The notes: generated from the letters alone by a model not told the origin. A stretch of 64,000 bases of DNA from an uncultured Ignavibacteria bacterium (GCA_913061095.1 CAJXVM010000003.1:1-64000); one strand, 5' to 3'; counted from the stretch's first letter, positions 20,981 to 30,158 are shown. Made by a program: numbers and translations.

Positions 20981-21880
20981 TCATGCTCGCGGATGCGCCT
21001 TGGCATACTCGCGCTTCAGGTGGTCGGTTGTGACATGCGCATAGATCTGCGTCGTCGACAGACTTTCGTGACCGAGCAGTTCGCGCACTGCCTGCAGGTC
21101 AGCACCGCGGTTGAGAAGATGCGTCGCGAAGCTGTGCCGCAGAACGTGCGGTGAACACTGTTTCAGGTCACATACCACCCGAAGATGGTCATGTACGATG
21201 GAGTAGACACTGCGGCTCGAAAGCCGTTTTCCGCGGTTGTTGAGAAAGAGCGCCGCTCCCTGCGACGATGCTGCCGGTGTCTCACGGTCCTGCATGGCGA
21301 GGTAGCGCTCGAGCGCGTCGAGTGCTGGTCCTCCGAGGGGAATGATGCGCTCCTTCCTCCGTTTGCCGAGAACGCGGACGGTCCGCGCCTCGTGCTGTAT
21401 ATCCTTTCTGTCAAGTCCGACAAGTTCGCTCAGCCGGATGCCGGTACTGTAGAAGAGTTCAAGAATCGCGGCGTTCCGGGAACCCTCCAGTGTATCGGTA
21501 TCAGGTAAACGCAGGACGTCGGCGAGGGATTCCTCGTCGAGGAAGACCGGAAGTTTTTTCTCGATCCTTATGGAATGGAGGTTTGCAGTCGGATCCGAAT
21601 CAATGTCGCCGCGCTGCTCGGCGAAGCGGAAAAATGTGCGGAGCGAGGTGACGGCGCGGCTGATACTCCGCTTCGACAGACCGCGCTCGGCAAGCACACC
21701 GAGCCACGCGCGGATCGTATTGCGGTCCACCGCAGCGAGTTTCACCTGCTCACTTTCGGCGATTTCGCACAGCCATGCATGGAAGGTATGCAAATCCCTG
21801 ATGTAGGCTGTCACGGTGTGGCTGGAAGCATTGCGCTCCACAACCAGATATTCACGGAAGCGCTCTATGGTCTGCTTCAT
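20981..21880 (-). CDS. xerC: Site-specific tyrosine recombinase (XerC/XerD)
   Basis: 299 aa, the normal Xer length. N-terminal SAM-like core-binding domain (1-90), then the catalytic domain with Arg149, Lys173, His245, Arg248, His271 and nucleophile Tyr280, all in standard motifs (STGIRLSELVGL, SPHVLRHSFATHLL, LGHESLSTTQIYAHV). It resolves chromosome dimers at dif together with a second Xer; whether this is XerC or XerD was not decided by alignment. It lies between topA (11-nt gap) and hpf. No dif-like site was recognised in the window. Confidence 0.92.
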   Translation of the reverse strand: MKQTIERFREYLVVERNASSHTVTAYIRDLHTFHAWLCEIAESEQVKLAAVDRNTIRAWLGVLAERGLSKRSISRAVTSLRTFFRFAEQRGDIDSDPTANLHSIRIEKKLPVFLDEESLADVLRLPDTDTLEGSRNAAILELFYSTGIRLSELVGLDRKDIQHEARTVRVLGKRRKERIIPLGGPALDALERYLAMQDRETPAASSQGAALFLNNRGKRLSSRSVYSIVHDHLRVVCDLKQCSPHVLRHSFATHLLNRGADLQAVRELLGHESLSTTQIYAHVTTDHLKREYAKAHPRA

Positions 21881-21891
21881 ACGGATCCTTT

Positions 21892-24144
21892 TCAGGCCGC
21901 GATCTGCGAAGGATCGAACGGATCAAGATCCTTGGTAAACTCCTCCTTGCATTCGGGGCATTTGAGGAATTCGCCTTTTTTCTGTGTGTACTTATGAAGA
22001 AGATAGGAATTTTTACATGAAGGGCAAGCCTTGGGTACAGGCCTGTCCCAGGATGTGAAATCACAGTCCGGATAGCGCGTGCAGCCGTAAAATGTGCGCT
22101 TGGTTTTTGTCATGCGCGCAACCACCTCGCCTTCCTTGCATTTCGGACATTTGAAGCCGAGCGTAATCGGACGCGTGAACTTGCAATCCGGATAATTCTT
22201 GCAGCCGATGAACTTCCCGTACCGGCTCTGCTTGAGCGTCAGCTCGCCGCCACAGTCGGGACAGGGCTCGTCGATTTTCATTTTTTCCGCCTCGCCGGGA
22301 AGCGGCTTGGCATTCTTGCATTCCGGATAGGCACTGCAGGCCATGAATTTGCCGTTGCGCCCCCAGCGAATGATCATCGGCGCGCCGCACTTGTCGCATT
22401 TCTCATCGGTTTGCTCCTGCAGCTTCGCCTCCTCGGGAGAAACACTTTCGAGCAGCTCGATGAAGGGATGGTAGAAGTCATTCATCACCTTCAGGTAGGA
22501 GGATTCTCCTGAGGCGATGGTATCCAGTTCCTCCTCCATCCGTGATGTGAAATCGACGTTGAAAAGGGAATCGAAATAGGTGGTCAGAAGCTTGTTGACG
22601 TCCATGCCGAGCGTCGTGGCGTGCAGACGCCGGTTCTGCTGCTCGGCATAGCCGCGGTCCTGAATCGTGCTCACAATCAGGGCGTAGGTGCTCGGACGGC
22701 CGACGCCGTTGGCTTCGAGTTCGCGCACGAGCGTGCTTTCGGTGAACCGGGGCGGCGGTTTGGTGAAATGCTGATGCGGATCGATCTGCTTCGGTTCGAC
22801 ACGGTCGTTCGCGGCCAGTCCCTCGGGAATGATGGATTCCTCCTCGTTCTCTTCAGCGCCGTTCTCAGCTGCGAAATCATCGTAGACCTGAAGGAAACCG
22901 CGGAACGTGTAGGTCGACCCCACGCCCTTGAACTGATAGGGACCACCTTCGACGAGTACGGTCTTCTGCAGCATTTTCGCCGCGGCCATCTGGCTGGCGA
23001 CGAAACGCTTCCAGATCAGCTCATACAGATTGTACTGTTCCGGTGAGAGATACGACCGGACCCGCTGCGGGCTGAATTCCATCGATGTGGGACGAATGGC
23101 CTCGTGAGCGTCCTGTGCGCTCTTCTTGGTCTTGAACTGCCGGGGCGCCTCGGGGACGAAGTCCTTCCCGTATTGCGCAGCGATGTGATCCCGCAGCGAT
23201 GATACCGCTTCCGCGCTGCTGCGTGTGGAATCGGTACGCATATACGTGATCAGACCGACAGCCCCCTCCTCACCGAGTTCCACACCTTCATAGAGCTGCT
23301 GGGCAATGCGCATGGTGCGCTTTGCGCTGAAACGCAGGCGGTTGGAAGCCTCCTGCTGCAGGGAACTCGTAATAAACGGTGGTGACGGTGACCGTGAAAT
23401 CTGCTTCGACTGGATGTCCGCGACCGCGTACTGTTCCGCTTTCAGCTTCTCGAGCAGTTCGGTGGCGGACTGTTCATCGGGAATCGACGGCGTCTCGCCC
23501 GCGATTTTCGCCAGCTTGGTGTGGAACGTGCCGTCTCCGGGTTTCTGGAATTCACCGGTGATCGTCCAGTATTCCTCGACATTGAAATCCGCGATCTCCT
23601 GTTCGCGCTCGCAGACCAGACGCAGGGCGACAGACTGCACGCGGCCGGCGCTCAATCCCTTGTATATCGTCTTCCAGAGAAACGGACTGACCTTGTATCC
23701 CACGATGCGGTCCATCACACGACGCGCCTGCTGGGAGCGCACGAGGCGCTCGTCGATGCGCCGCGGATGCTTCATTGCCTCCTCGATGCCGCTTTTCGTG
23801 ATTTCATTGAACAGCACGCGGTAAAGATCCCGGCCGTTGAGCTGTTTTTCCAGCTCGCGGGCGATATGCCATGCGATCGCCTCCCCCTCGCGGTCGGGGT
23901 CCGTCGCGATATAGATGCTGTCAGCCTTGGCGGCCTGCTTCTGTAGATCCTTGATAACGCCCGCCTTGCCGCGGATGGTGACATACTGCGGTTCGAAATC
24001 GTGTTCGACATCGACACCGAGGTCCTTGGACGGAAGATTCTTGATATGGCCGACGGAGGCCTCGACCATGAATTTCTTACCCAGATACTTGTTGATGGTC
24101 TTGGCTTTCGAGGGGGACTCGACGATGATCAGTGATTTGGACAT
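21892..24144 (-). CDS. topA: DNA topoisomerase I
   Basis: 750 aa. Type IA topoisomerase that relaxes negative supercoils. TOPRIM domain with IVESPSKAKTI and TDPDREGEA (81-89); catalytic Tyr301 in GLITYMRTDSTR. The C-terminus carries four zinc-ribbon modules from about residue 585: CDKCG..CSAYPEC, CPDCG..CKNYPDC, CPKCK..CTRYPDC and CPSC..CPEC. First gene of a topA-xerC-hpf run; smg lies just upstream on the same strand, an arrangement resembling dprA-smg-topA of other bacteria. Confidence 0.96.
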   Translation of the reverse strand: MSKSLIIVESPSKAKTINKYLGKKFMVEASVGHIKNLPSKDLGVDVEHDFEPQYVTIRGKAGVIKDLQKQAAKADSIYIATDPDREGEAIAWHIARELEKQLNGRDLYRVLFNEITKSGIEEAMKHPRRIDERLVRSQQARRVMDRIVGYKVSPFLWKTIYKGLSAGRVQSVALRLVCEREQEIADFNVEEYWTITGEFQKPGDGTFHTKLAKIAGETPSIPDEQSATELLEKLKAEQYAVADIQSKQISRSPSPPFITSSLQQEASNRLRFSAKRTMRIAQQLYEGVELGEEGAVGLITYMRTDSTRSSAEAVSSLRDHIAAQYGKDFVPEAPRQFKTKKSAQDAHEAIRPTSMEFSPQRVRSYLSPEQYNLYELIWKRFVASQMAAAKMLQKTVLVEGGPYQFKGVGSTYTFRGFLQVYDDFAAENGAEENEEESIIPEGLAANDRVEPKQIDPHQHFTKPPPRFTESTLVRELEANGVGRPSTYALIVSTIQDRGYAEQQNRRLHATTLGMDVNKLLTTYFDSLFNVDFTSRMEEELDTIASGESSYLKVMNDFYHPFIELLESVSPEEAKLQEQTDEKCDKCGAPMIIRWGRNGKFMACSAYPECKNAKPLPGEAEKMKIDEPCPDCGGELTLKQSRYGKFIGCKNYPDCKFTRPITLGFKCPKCKEGEVVARMTKTKRTFYGCTRYPDCDFTSWDRPVPKACPSCKNSYLLHKYTQKKGEFLKCPECKEEFTKDLDPFDPSQIAA

Positions 24145-24249
24145 GGCTTACACGTTAATGGACGATTGATGCGTTACGGTAGCGCAGGGACGGAAACAAC
24201 GGAAACCGCGCGGCTGCCGCCGCGGGAAGAAAGCGCTGCACGCCTTCAT

Positions 24250-24708
24250 TCAGTGAATCGTGTCCTTGCTGTTGAGCATGAGACGGCTGCCGATACTGTT
24301 GGAGTCGTCGTAATCGAAAATAATGGACGCGATGACGGACTTCATCTCATCGATGCCAACGGCGCCGAACCCGGCCATCATGATGCGGTCGATGGCGAGT
24401 TCGATGTCCATGTCATCGAGCAGGCCCAGCTCGCGGAGCTGGAGAAGATATCCGTGTGCGTCCGGGGAGATTACGCTGCGTTCCGATTCATGAAGAACGC
24501 GGTGTGAATGTGGCAGCCTCCGGTTTCCCTCCGAAAGGATATTGTCCCCGAGATGAATCTTGTCGAACAGCCAGCTGAATGCCGTGCTGATTTCATTCTG
24601 TGTATATCCTTTATCCGACAGCACGCGCAGGTCAATTTCGCCAAGACGCTTGTCGGCCTGCATTTCGTGGATCAGATAGACGATGATTTCTACGATGCGT
24701 TCCTGCAT
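24250..24708 (-). CDS. smg: Smg-family protein (DUF494)
   Basis: 152 aa, close to the 157 aa of the E. coli Smg. MQERIVEIIVYLIHEMQ at the N-terminus, GYTQNEISTAFSWLFDKI in the middle and RIMMAGFGAVGIDEMKSVIASIIFDYD at the C-terminus are the family blocks. The molecular function is not established; genetic context with topA and dprA is conserved in many bacteria and is kept here (topA 105 nt downstream). Cytoplasmic, no membrane segment. Confidence 0.82.
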   Translation of the reverse strand: MQERIVEIIVYLIHEMQADKRLGEIDLRVLSDKGYTQNEISTAFSWLFDKIHLGDNILSEGNRRLPHSHRVLHESERSVISPDAHGYLLQLRELGLLDDMDIELAIDRIMMAGFGAVGIDEMKSVIASIIFDYDDSNSIGSRLMLNSKDTIH

Positions 24709-24835
24709 TCCTCTATTCGCAGTGTATTCTGGTCAAAGTTCGTGGAAAAAGTAGCCCATGCCCGGCCGAATGTCAAGTCAGGCCCGCGTCCGGCCCGGCG
24801 ATCGGCCCGCAATCGGCCTGCGTCCGGAGCCGGAA

Positions 24836-25309
24836 TCACGGCCGTGCCCGGTTCCGGGAAAGGAAGCGTCGGAGCAGCTGATCCTCCCGCTGTTTCATCC
24901 TCCGGCGATCCTCCTCCGAGCGGTCGTCGTGTCCGCTGAGATGCAGGATTCCGTGGATGGCGAGCCGGGCGCATTCCTCCCGCACGGTCACGCGGTATTC
25001 CCGCGCCTGGCGCCGCGCGGTATCCGCGCTGATGACCAGTTCGGCCTCCAGCGGATCCTCCTCGAGGGGGAATGTGATGATGTCAGTGACACGATCATGA
25101 TCGAGGAAACGGCGGTTGACGGCACGGATTTCGGCATCGCTGACCACGGCGCAGGATATCAGGGATGCCCGCAGACGCTCGGCGCCGAGCGCGAAGCGAA
25201 TGGCGTCCTGAAACAGCTGCGCCCCGATGGAACCAAGCGGGGCGCGAAAAACAACGTCGATGTCAGTCCCCGGGCGGGGACGTGGCTTCGTCTTCTTCAT
25301 CGGATTCAT
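24836..25309 (-). CDS. ybeY: Endoribonuclease YbeY with altered third zinc ligand
   Basis: 157 aa. Metal-dependent RNase for 16S rRNA 3' maturation and ribosome quality control. DHDRVTDIITFPLEED and the metal motif HGILHLSGHDD are recognisable. The classical motif is H-x3-H-x5-H; here the third position is Asp and a His stands two residues earlier. From memory, YbeY of Bacteroidota often has Asp at this place, so it is probably a lineage form and not a dead enzyme. Start ATG 25309 or 25300; both lie within the end of the upstream hypothetical gene (47-nt overlap), so the pair is likely co-translated. Confidence 0.87.
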   Translation of the reverse strand: MNPMKKTKPRPRPGTDIDVVFRAPLGSIGAQLFQDAIRFALGAERLRASLISCAVVSDAEIRAVNRRFLDHDRVTDIITFPLEEDPLEAELVISADTARRQAREYRVTVREECARLAIHGILHLSGHDDRSEEDRRRMKQREDQLLRRFLSRNRARP

Positions 25310-25736
25310 CCAGCATGAGTTCCGTCAGTGACAGCGCGATACCCGAGAGCATGACTTCGGGACCGAGCTTGGTGAAATCGCCCGACAACATCGAGCGATC
25401 GACATTCGAGTACAGGGAGCAGCCACCCTCGCGCTCGACGATCAGGCCGTTCATCTTTCCGCCGCCTTCCGCGAAGAACGTCACTTCCCCCATCAGTTCA
25501 CTGACCACGAGACCGCTGCAGTGCTGCAGCTGCAGATTGCTGTTCGGCGTGAACACGCTGACCAGGGCGCCGTCCTGCTCCCCGATCGCGATACGCGGAT
25601 AAATCTCCAGCGAGACCTTGCGCGCAGGATCGCTGCCCTTGATTTCGAAGCGGTAATGGTTGCCGTAATGCTTGGCTTCCACACCAAGGATGCGGGAAAT
25701 CTGCGCGATGTGGTCGTCGGTAAATTCGAAGCTCAT
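25263..25736 (-). CDS. Conserved-looking hypothetical protein upstream of ybeY
   Basis: 157 aa from the ATG at 25736 (MSFEFTDDHIAQISRILGVEAKHYGNHY). Acidic (C-terminus DESDEEDEATSPPGD), no signal peptide or membrane helix. The composition, with repeated short beta-strand-like segments (VSLEIYPRIAIGEQDGALVSVFTP), suggests a small soluble domain. I do not recognise the family. It overlaps the ybeY start by 47 nt on the same strand, so both are read from one mRNA and may be linked in function. A longer frame up to 25901 exists, but its N-terminus has no family likeness and crosses the promoter-like region before gltX. Confidence 0.62.
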   Translation of the reverse strand: MSFEFTDDHIAQISRILGVEAKHYGNHYRFEIKGSDPARKVSLEIYPRIAIGEQDGALVSVFTPNSNLQLQHCSGLVVSELMGEVTFFAEGGGKMNGLIVEREGGCSLYSNVDRSMLSGDFTKLGPEVMLSGIALSLTELMLDESDEEDEATSPPGD

Positions 25737-25944
25737 GATTCTGCTCCACACTGTATGGATATCGCCCGGCGGCACTCCCGACTGCAGTGTACAGGAGATG
25801 AGACGATTTGTTTCAAAATAGGGATTCCCCCGTTGAATTGTCAAGAAACGTATGGAGAGTTGCCATGCCCACGGTTTCGCTGTTCCCCCGCGTCGCCGCA
25901 TTGTGTTATATTAGGTGTTTTGCATGACCACAACACGGCGAGCC

Positions 25945-27384
25945 ATGAACGCAGAGAACATCAGAGTACGATTCGCACCGAGTCCCACCGGCTATTTGCA
26001 TGTCGGCGGACTCCGCACCGCCCTCTACAACTCCCTCTTCGCCCGCGGACACGGCGGCACGACCGTGCTGCGCATCGAAGACACCGATCGCTCCCGCTAC
26101 GTCGAGGGCGCAGCGGAAAATCTCATCGAGACGCTGGCTTGGGCGGGAATCACGTTTGACGAAGGCCCCGAACAGGGCGGCGATTTCGGTCCCTACGTGC
26201 AGTCGGAGCGCACGGCACTCTACCGCGAACACGCCGAGCGCCTCCTTGCGGAGGGCAAGGCCTACCGCTGCTTCTGCACCTCGGAGGAACTGGCCGCGTC
26301 TCGCGAGCGGCAGGTGGCCGAGAAAAAGGATCCCACCTATGACCGCCGTTGCCGCATGCTCAGCGAGGAGGAAGTCGCCGCAAAGATGAAGGCGGGGATG
26401 CCGCATACGGTGCGCATGAAAGTGCCGCTGGTGGGACAGATGCAGTTCCGCGACCTCGTGCGCGGCGACATCTCCGTGCATTACGACGTCATCGACGACC
26501 AGGTGCTGCTCAAATCCGACGGCTATCCGACCTATCATCTCGCGAACGTGGTCGACGACCACCACATGGAGATCACGCACGTGATCCGCGGCGAGGAGTG
26601 GCTGCCGTCCACCGCCAAGCATCGCCTGCTCTACGAGATGTTCGGCTGGGATCCGCCGCAGTTCGCGCATCTTCCCCTCCTGCTTAATCCCGACCGCAGC
26701 AAGCTCAGCAAACGCCAGGGCGACGTGGCCGTGGAAGACTACAGAACAAAGGGATATCTGCCCGAGGCGCTGGTGAATTTCGTTGCGCTGCTGGGCTGGA
26801 ATCCCGGCGGCGACCGGGAACTGTTCACGCTGGAGGAACTCCAGGAGGAGTTTTCACTCGAGCGTGTCGGCAAGGCGGGCGCCGTATTCGACATCGAGAA
26901 GCTGCAGTGGTTCAACACACAGTACCTCCGCGCGCTGCCGCCGGAGAAACTGGCCGAAATCTGCGAGCCCTGGATGCGCGAGGCCGGCTTCGACACCATC
27001 GATCGCGAACGGACACAGGCCGTCGCGACGGCGCTGAGCTCCTACCTCACACTGCCGTCGGATATCACGACGCACATCGAACTGTTCACGCAGGATGCGG
27101 TGACGCTCGATGAGGAATCCCGCGAAATCACCGCCGCCCCGGAATCCCAGCAGGTGTTCCAGCGCTTCATCGAAGTGGCGGAGACGCAGGAACCGTGGAA
27201 GGGCGAGGAGATAAAGACCATGGTCAAGACCATTCAGAAGGATACCGGCGTGAAGGGGAAAAAGCTGTTCATGCCGCTGCGCCTCGCCATGACCGGACAG
27301 CAGCACGGTCCGGATCTCGGCATGATCGCCGAACTGCTGGGACGCGAAACGGTGATCGAGCGCATCCGCCGGCGGATCCTCTGA
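25945..27384 (+). CDS. gltX: Glutamyl-tRNA synthetase
   Basis: 479 aa from the ATG at 25945; an in-frame ATG at 25924 is possible but would add a non-conserved stretch. Class I synthetase: HIGH-like motif PSPTGYLHVGGLR (12-24), KMSKS-like SKLSKRQG at about 252-259, Zn-type region CFCTSEEL, and the anticodon-binding C-terminal helical domain. It charges tRNA-Glu; because glnS is also present nearby, it probably need not mischarge tRNA-Gln. The genes after it (glycosyltransferase 3 nt later, nadD) appear to be in the same transcript. Confidence 0.95.
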   Translation: MNAENIRVRFAPSPTGYLHVGGLRTALYNSLFARGHGGTTVLRIEDTDRSRYVEGAAENLIETLAWAGITFDEGPEQGGDFGPYVQSERTALYREHAERLLAEGKAYRCFCTSEELAASRERQVAEKKDPTYDRRCRMLSEEEVAAKMKAGMPHTVRMKVPLVGQMQFRDLVRGDISVHYDVIDDQVLLKSDGYPTYHLANVVDDHHMEITHVIRGEEWLPSTAKHRLLYEMFGWDPPQFAHLPLLLNPDRSKLSKRQGDVAVEDYRTKGYLPEALVNFVALLGWNPGGDRELFTLEELQEEFSLERVGKAGAVFDIEKLQWFNTQYLRALPPEKLAEICEPWMREAGFDTIDRERTQAVATALSSYLTLPSDITTHIELFTQDAVTLDEESREITAAPESQQVFQRFIEVAETQEPWKGEEIKTMVKTIQKDTGVKGKKLFMPLRLAMTGQQHGPDLGMIAELLGRETVIERIRRRIL

Positions 27385-27387
27385 ACC

Positions 27388-28314
27388 ATGCAGCCCTCGG
27401 TCTCGGCAGTCATCGTGCATTTCGGCAGAGTGGACTACACCGCGCAGGTCGTACGGCGGCTGCAGTCCTTCGCCATGGCGGAAGAATATGAAATTATCGT
27501 GGTGGACAACGCCGCGGAAAAACCCTTTCCCGGGGAGGATTTCCCGCGTGTGCGCACCCTGCGCATCGAGGAAAACCGCGGCTACGGTGCCGCCTGCAAT
27601 CACGGCGCGGCGGCGTCGCGGGGACGAAACATTTTCATTCTCAACAACGATCTCGATTTCCCGGAGGATCCGCTGCCCCCGCTGCTCGGCGAACTGACGG
27701 CGCATCCGCGCTGCGGCGCCGTGGGTCCCGCGCTGCGATTCCCCGACGGACGCTTTCAGCTCTCCTGGGGTGACGATCCCACCCTCCTTGCCGAATTCCG
27801 CGAACGCCGGCGGCAGCAGGAAAGCCGCGGCGGAAGCGGCGATGCGCTGCGCAGGCGCGAAGCGGAATCGCGGCAGGAGCGCTCGGTGGACTGGATCACC
27901 GGCGCCTGCATGCTGATCCCGCGCGCGGCCTGGGATGCCGTGGGCGGCTTCGACGAGGCATACTTTTTCTATTTCGAGGATGTCGATCTCTGCCGCCGGC
28001 TCCGCCTGTCGGGGTATGGGATCCGTTACGCGCCGGGAGCCGAGGTCGTGCATTTCGGCGGCGGCTCGGCGGCGCCGACTGATCCCCGGATCATGGCCTG
28101 GTACCGTCGCGAGCAACTGCGCTACTACGCGCGCTACAATTCCGCCCTCTCATTTGTTCTTCTGAAGCGCTATCTTCTCTGGAAGTTCGCCCGCATGCGG
28201 CGGTCCGGTGCGATCTCCGGTGACACCGCCGAGCGTCTGCACGATGTGATTCGCGGATTTTCACGGCGGCGCGAACGATCGGCCTTTTTCGCGACACAAC
28301 GGAACATGCAATGA
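27388..28314 (+). CDS. Family 2 glycosyltransferase
   Basis: 308 aa. GT-A fold: SAVIVHFGRVDYTAQVVRRL at the N-terminus, IIVVDNAAE, ENRGYGAACNHGA, and the nucleotide-sugar/metal motif NNDLDF in place of a DxD. VDWITGACMLIPRAAWDAVGGFDEAYFFYFEDVDLCRRL is the acceptor-site block typical of rhamnosyltransferase-like GT2 enzymes. No membrane helix; likely acts at the cytoplasmic face on lipid-linked or cell-surface glycans. Translationally coupled to gltX (3-nt gap) and to nadD (4-nt ATGA overlap), although the three functions are unrelated. Sugar and acceptor unknown. Confidence 0.85.
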   Translation: MQPSVSAVIVHFGRVDYTAQVVRRLQSFAMAEEYEIIVVDNAAEKPFPGEDFPRVRTLRIEENRGYGAACNHGAAASRGRNIFILNNDLDFPEDPLPPLLGELTAHPRCGAVGPALRFPDGRFQLSWGDDPTLLAEFRERRRQQESRGGSGDALRRREAESRQERSVDWITGACMLIPRAAWDAVGGFDEAYFFYFEDVDLCRRLRLSGYGIRYAPGAEVVHFGGGSAAPTDPRIMAWYRREQLRYYARYNSALSFVLLKRYLLWKFARMRRSGAISGDTAERLHDVIRGFSRRRERSAFFATQRNMQ

Positions 28315-28898
28315 ACATCGGCATTTACGGCGGCACCTTCGATCCGCCGCATATCGGACATCTCATCCTCGCACAGAGCGCCATCGACGCGCTCGCGCTC
28401 GATCACGTGCTGCTGGTCCCGACCTGGCGTTCACCCTTCAAAAACGATTCCGACAGCCTGCCTCCCCTGCAGCGCGCGGAGATGGTTGAGCTGGCGATTT
28501 CCGGCAACAGTCTCCTCCGCGGCGAGTACTGTGAAATCCAGCGCGGCGAGGTCTCCTTCACCGTAGATACTCTGCGGAAGATCCGCGATGCGCATCCCGG
28601 CGACACGCTTTTCCTGCTGATGGGAGCAGACACCTTCAGTGAATTCCACCTGTGGAAGGATCCCGAAGACATCCTCGCCATGGCAACAGCCGCCGTGGCA
28701 GAGCGTCCGGGCTATCAGCTCACCGAAGACAATTATCCCTACATAAAAACGGCACGGAAATTCTCCATGCCGCTGATTGACGTGTCGTCCACTGACATCC
28801 GCAACCGCGTGCGCGAGGGACGTTCAATTCAGTACCTCGTGCCGTGGACGGTACAGGTATTCATTGAGTCGCAGGGACTGTACCGCTCGGATTCCTGA
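28311..28898 (+). CDS. nadD: Nicotinate-nucleotide adenylyltransferase
   Basis: 195 aa. It adenylates nicotinate mononucleotide in NAD synthesis. The N-terminus MNIGIYGGTFDPPHIGHL holds the nucleotidyltransferase GTFDPxHxGH motif (8-17); MGADTFSEFHLW is the substrate block and SSTDIRNRVREGRSIQYLVP the C-terminal ATP site. Normal length. Start overlaps the glycosyltransferase stop as ATGA. It converges on the reductase gene at 28902 with a 3-nt gap, so the two transcripts end into each other without a visible terminator. Confidence 0.95.
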   Translation: MNIGIYGGTFDPPHIGHLILAQSAIDALALDHVLLVPTWRSPFKNDSDSLPPLQRAEMVELAISGNSLLRGEYCEIQRGEVSFTVDTLRKIRDAHPGDTLFLLMGADTFSEFHLWKDPEDILAMATAAVAERPGYQLTEDNYPYIKTARKFSMPLIDVSSTDIRNRVREGRSIQYLVPWTVQVFIESQGLYRSDS

Positions 28899-28901
28899 TC
28901 C

Positions 28902-29900
28902 CTACCTCCGCCTCGCCGGCTTCAGCCACCCGTGCTCGCGGTACCAGTCCACAGTATTGCGGATACCCTCCTCGAGTCCGACTCCCTGGCTGTAGCCGAG
29001 ATCCCTCTTTGCCTTGCTGACGTCACAGGTCCAGTAGCGCTGCGTGATGTCCCGCGCCTTCTCGATGTTGAGTGTGGCCGGTTTGCGCTGGAGTCCGGCA
29101 GCGAACTGTGAGAATCCCGCGACCATGTAGACGAGGCCGTGCGGCAGTCGCACCGTGAGGTAGCGCGTTCCCATGATCTCAGCGGTCAGCTGCCCGACCT
29201 GCGGCCAGGAGTAGAATTCCTCGCTGGAGATGAAATAGGTTTCGCCGATGCTGTTGTCGGACTCTGCAGCCAGGATCATCCCGCGCACGAGGTCGTCGCA
29301 GTGCAGCAGGCTCAGCCGCTTGTCATCGAAGCCGATCATCGAATTCAGTCCGCGGGAGATCGTCTGGAAGTAGATATAGATTTCCGTGTCGCGGGGACCG
29401 TACATCGCCGGCGGACGCACGATGGTCCAGGGGATGTCGCCGGCGGCGCGGACGGCGTTTTCCGCGGCGATCTTGCTCTCGCCGTAGGTGGTGATGGGAT
29501 GCGGAGGATCGTCTTCGCGGATGGGACGCTCGAGGCTCGGCGAGGGTCCGGCAGCGGTCTGGCTGCTGACATAGAGGAAACGCCGGATATTCGGGGCGAA
29601 GCGTTTCGCCGCCTCGAGCATGTTTTCGGTGGATTTCACGTTGCCGTCGAAATAGCCCGCGCGGTCGCGGGCCTTGACCACGCCGGCGATGTGATAGACG
29701 TAATCCGCATCGCGGATGAAATCCTCCAGCGTCGATGCGTCGCGGATATCGCCTTCGACAAGCTGCACGTTCTTTCCCTCCAGCCAGCGGAGGTTGCTCG
29801 TTCTGCGCACCAGCACGCGCACCTCGTGGCCCTGTTCGAGCAGGCGGTCCACCAGGTGCGACCCGATGAAGCCCGTTCCCCCTGTGACTGCTGATATCAT
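28902..29900 (-). CDS. NAD-dependent epimerase/dehydratase-like reductase, candidate ceramide reductase
   Basis: 332 aa extended SDR. Rossmann motif TGGTGFIG (6-13), YHIAGVV near 69-75, catalytic YxxxK as Tyr139 and Lys143, and VRPPAMYGPRD. The 3-beta-HSD/CerR-like look (VVKARDRAGYFDGNVKSTENML) and its location about 2 kb from a serine palmitoyltransferase-like gene make a role in ceramide synthesis plausible: reduction of the 3-oxo group of oxidised ceramide. This is an inference; many enzymes of this superfamily act on nucleotide sugars or sterols. Immediately upstream lies the tandem repeat region. Confidence 0.82.
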   Translation of the reverse strand: MISAVTGGTGFIGSHLVDRLLEQGHEVRVLVRRTSNLRWLEGKNVQLVEGDIRDASTLEDFIRDADYVYHIAGVVKARDRAGYFDGNVKSTENMLEAAKRFAPNIRRFLYVSSQTAAGPSPSLERPIREDDPPHPITTYGESKIAAENAVRAAGDIPWTIVRPPAMYGPRDTEIYIYFQTISRGLNSMIGFDDKRLSLLHCDDLVRGMILAAESDNSIGETYFISSEEFYSWPQVGQLTAEIMGTRYLTVRLPHGLVYMVAGFSQFAAGLQRKPATLNIEKARDITQRYWTCDVSKAKRDLGYSQGVGLEEGIRNTVDWYREHGWLKPARRR

Positions 29901-29911
29901 TGGTTATTCGT

Positions 29912-29940
29912 TTTTGGTTGTTGGTTGTTGGTTGTTGGTT
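29912..29940 (+). repeat. Heptamer microsatellite (TTGTTGG)
   Basis: At least three perfect tandem copies of TTGTTGG, flanked by TTTTTGG-like units, immediately upstream of the reductase start. A similar TTTTTGG pair occurs at 6136-6149. Confidence 0.6.
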
Positions 29941-29987
29941 GGATCCGACGCTCCTCGGAGAATCGAACGTCATCCTGCGTTCTGCCT

Positions 29988-30087
29988 CGCCGGGCCGTTG
30001 GCTCGGCGCTACGGCGTATACCCTCGCCGAGCCGTTGGCTCGGCGCTACGGCGTATACCCTCGCCGAGCCGTTGGCTCGGCGCTACG
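29988..30087. repeat. 37-bp tandem repeat, three copies, each a hairpin
   Basis: Units start at 29988, 30025 and 30062; the third is cut after 27 nt. Each has a perfect 9-bp stem CGCCGAGCC / GGCTCGGCG with loop GTT, then CTACGG. The first copy has one change (CGCCGGGCC). No spacers between the units, so this is not a CRISPR array. Confidence 0.85.
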
Positions 30088-30123
30088 GCTTCCTGCGTAA
30101 CCTCGCCCAGGTGTCGCGGATAG

Positions 30124-30143
30124 CCACACGCGTAAGCGTGTGG
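30124..30143. repeat. Dispersed hairpin repeat, reverse orientation (copy 3)
   Basis: Stem CCACACGC / GCGTGTGG with loop GTAA, the complement of TTAC. It is paired with an opposite-orientation copy 15 bp further on. Confidence 0.7.
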
Positions 30144-30158
30144 GGTGGCGTGCGACAT

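Noticed and set aside
29988-30087. CRISPR array
   Set aside because: Three 37-bp units follow each other directly without spacers and no cas gene is near.
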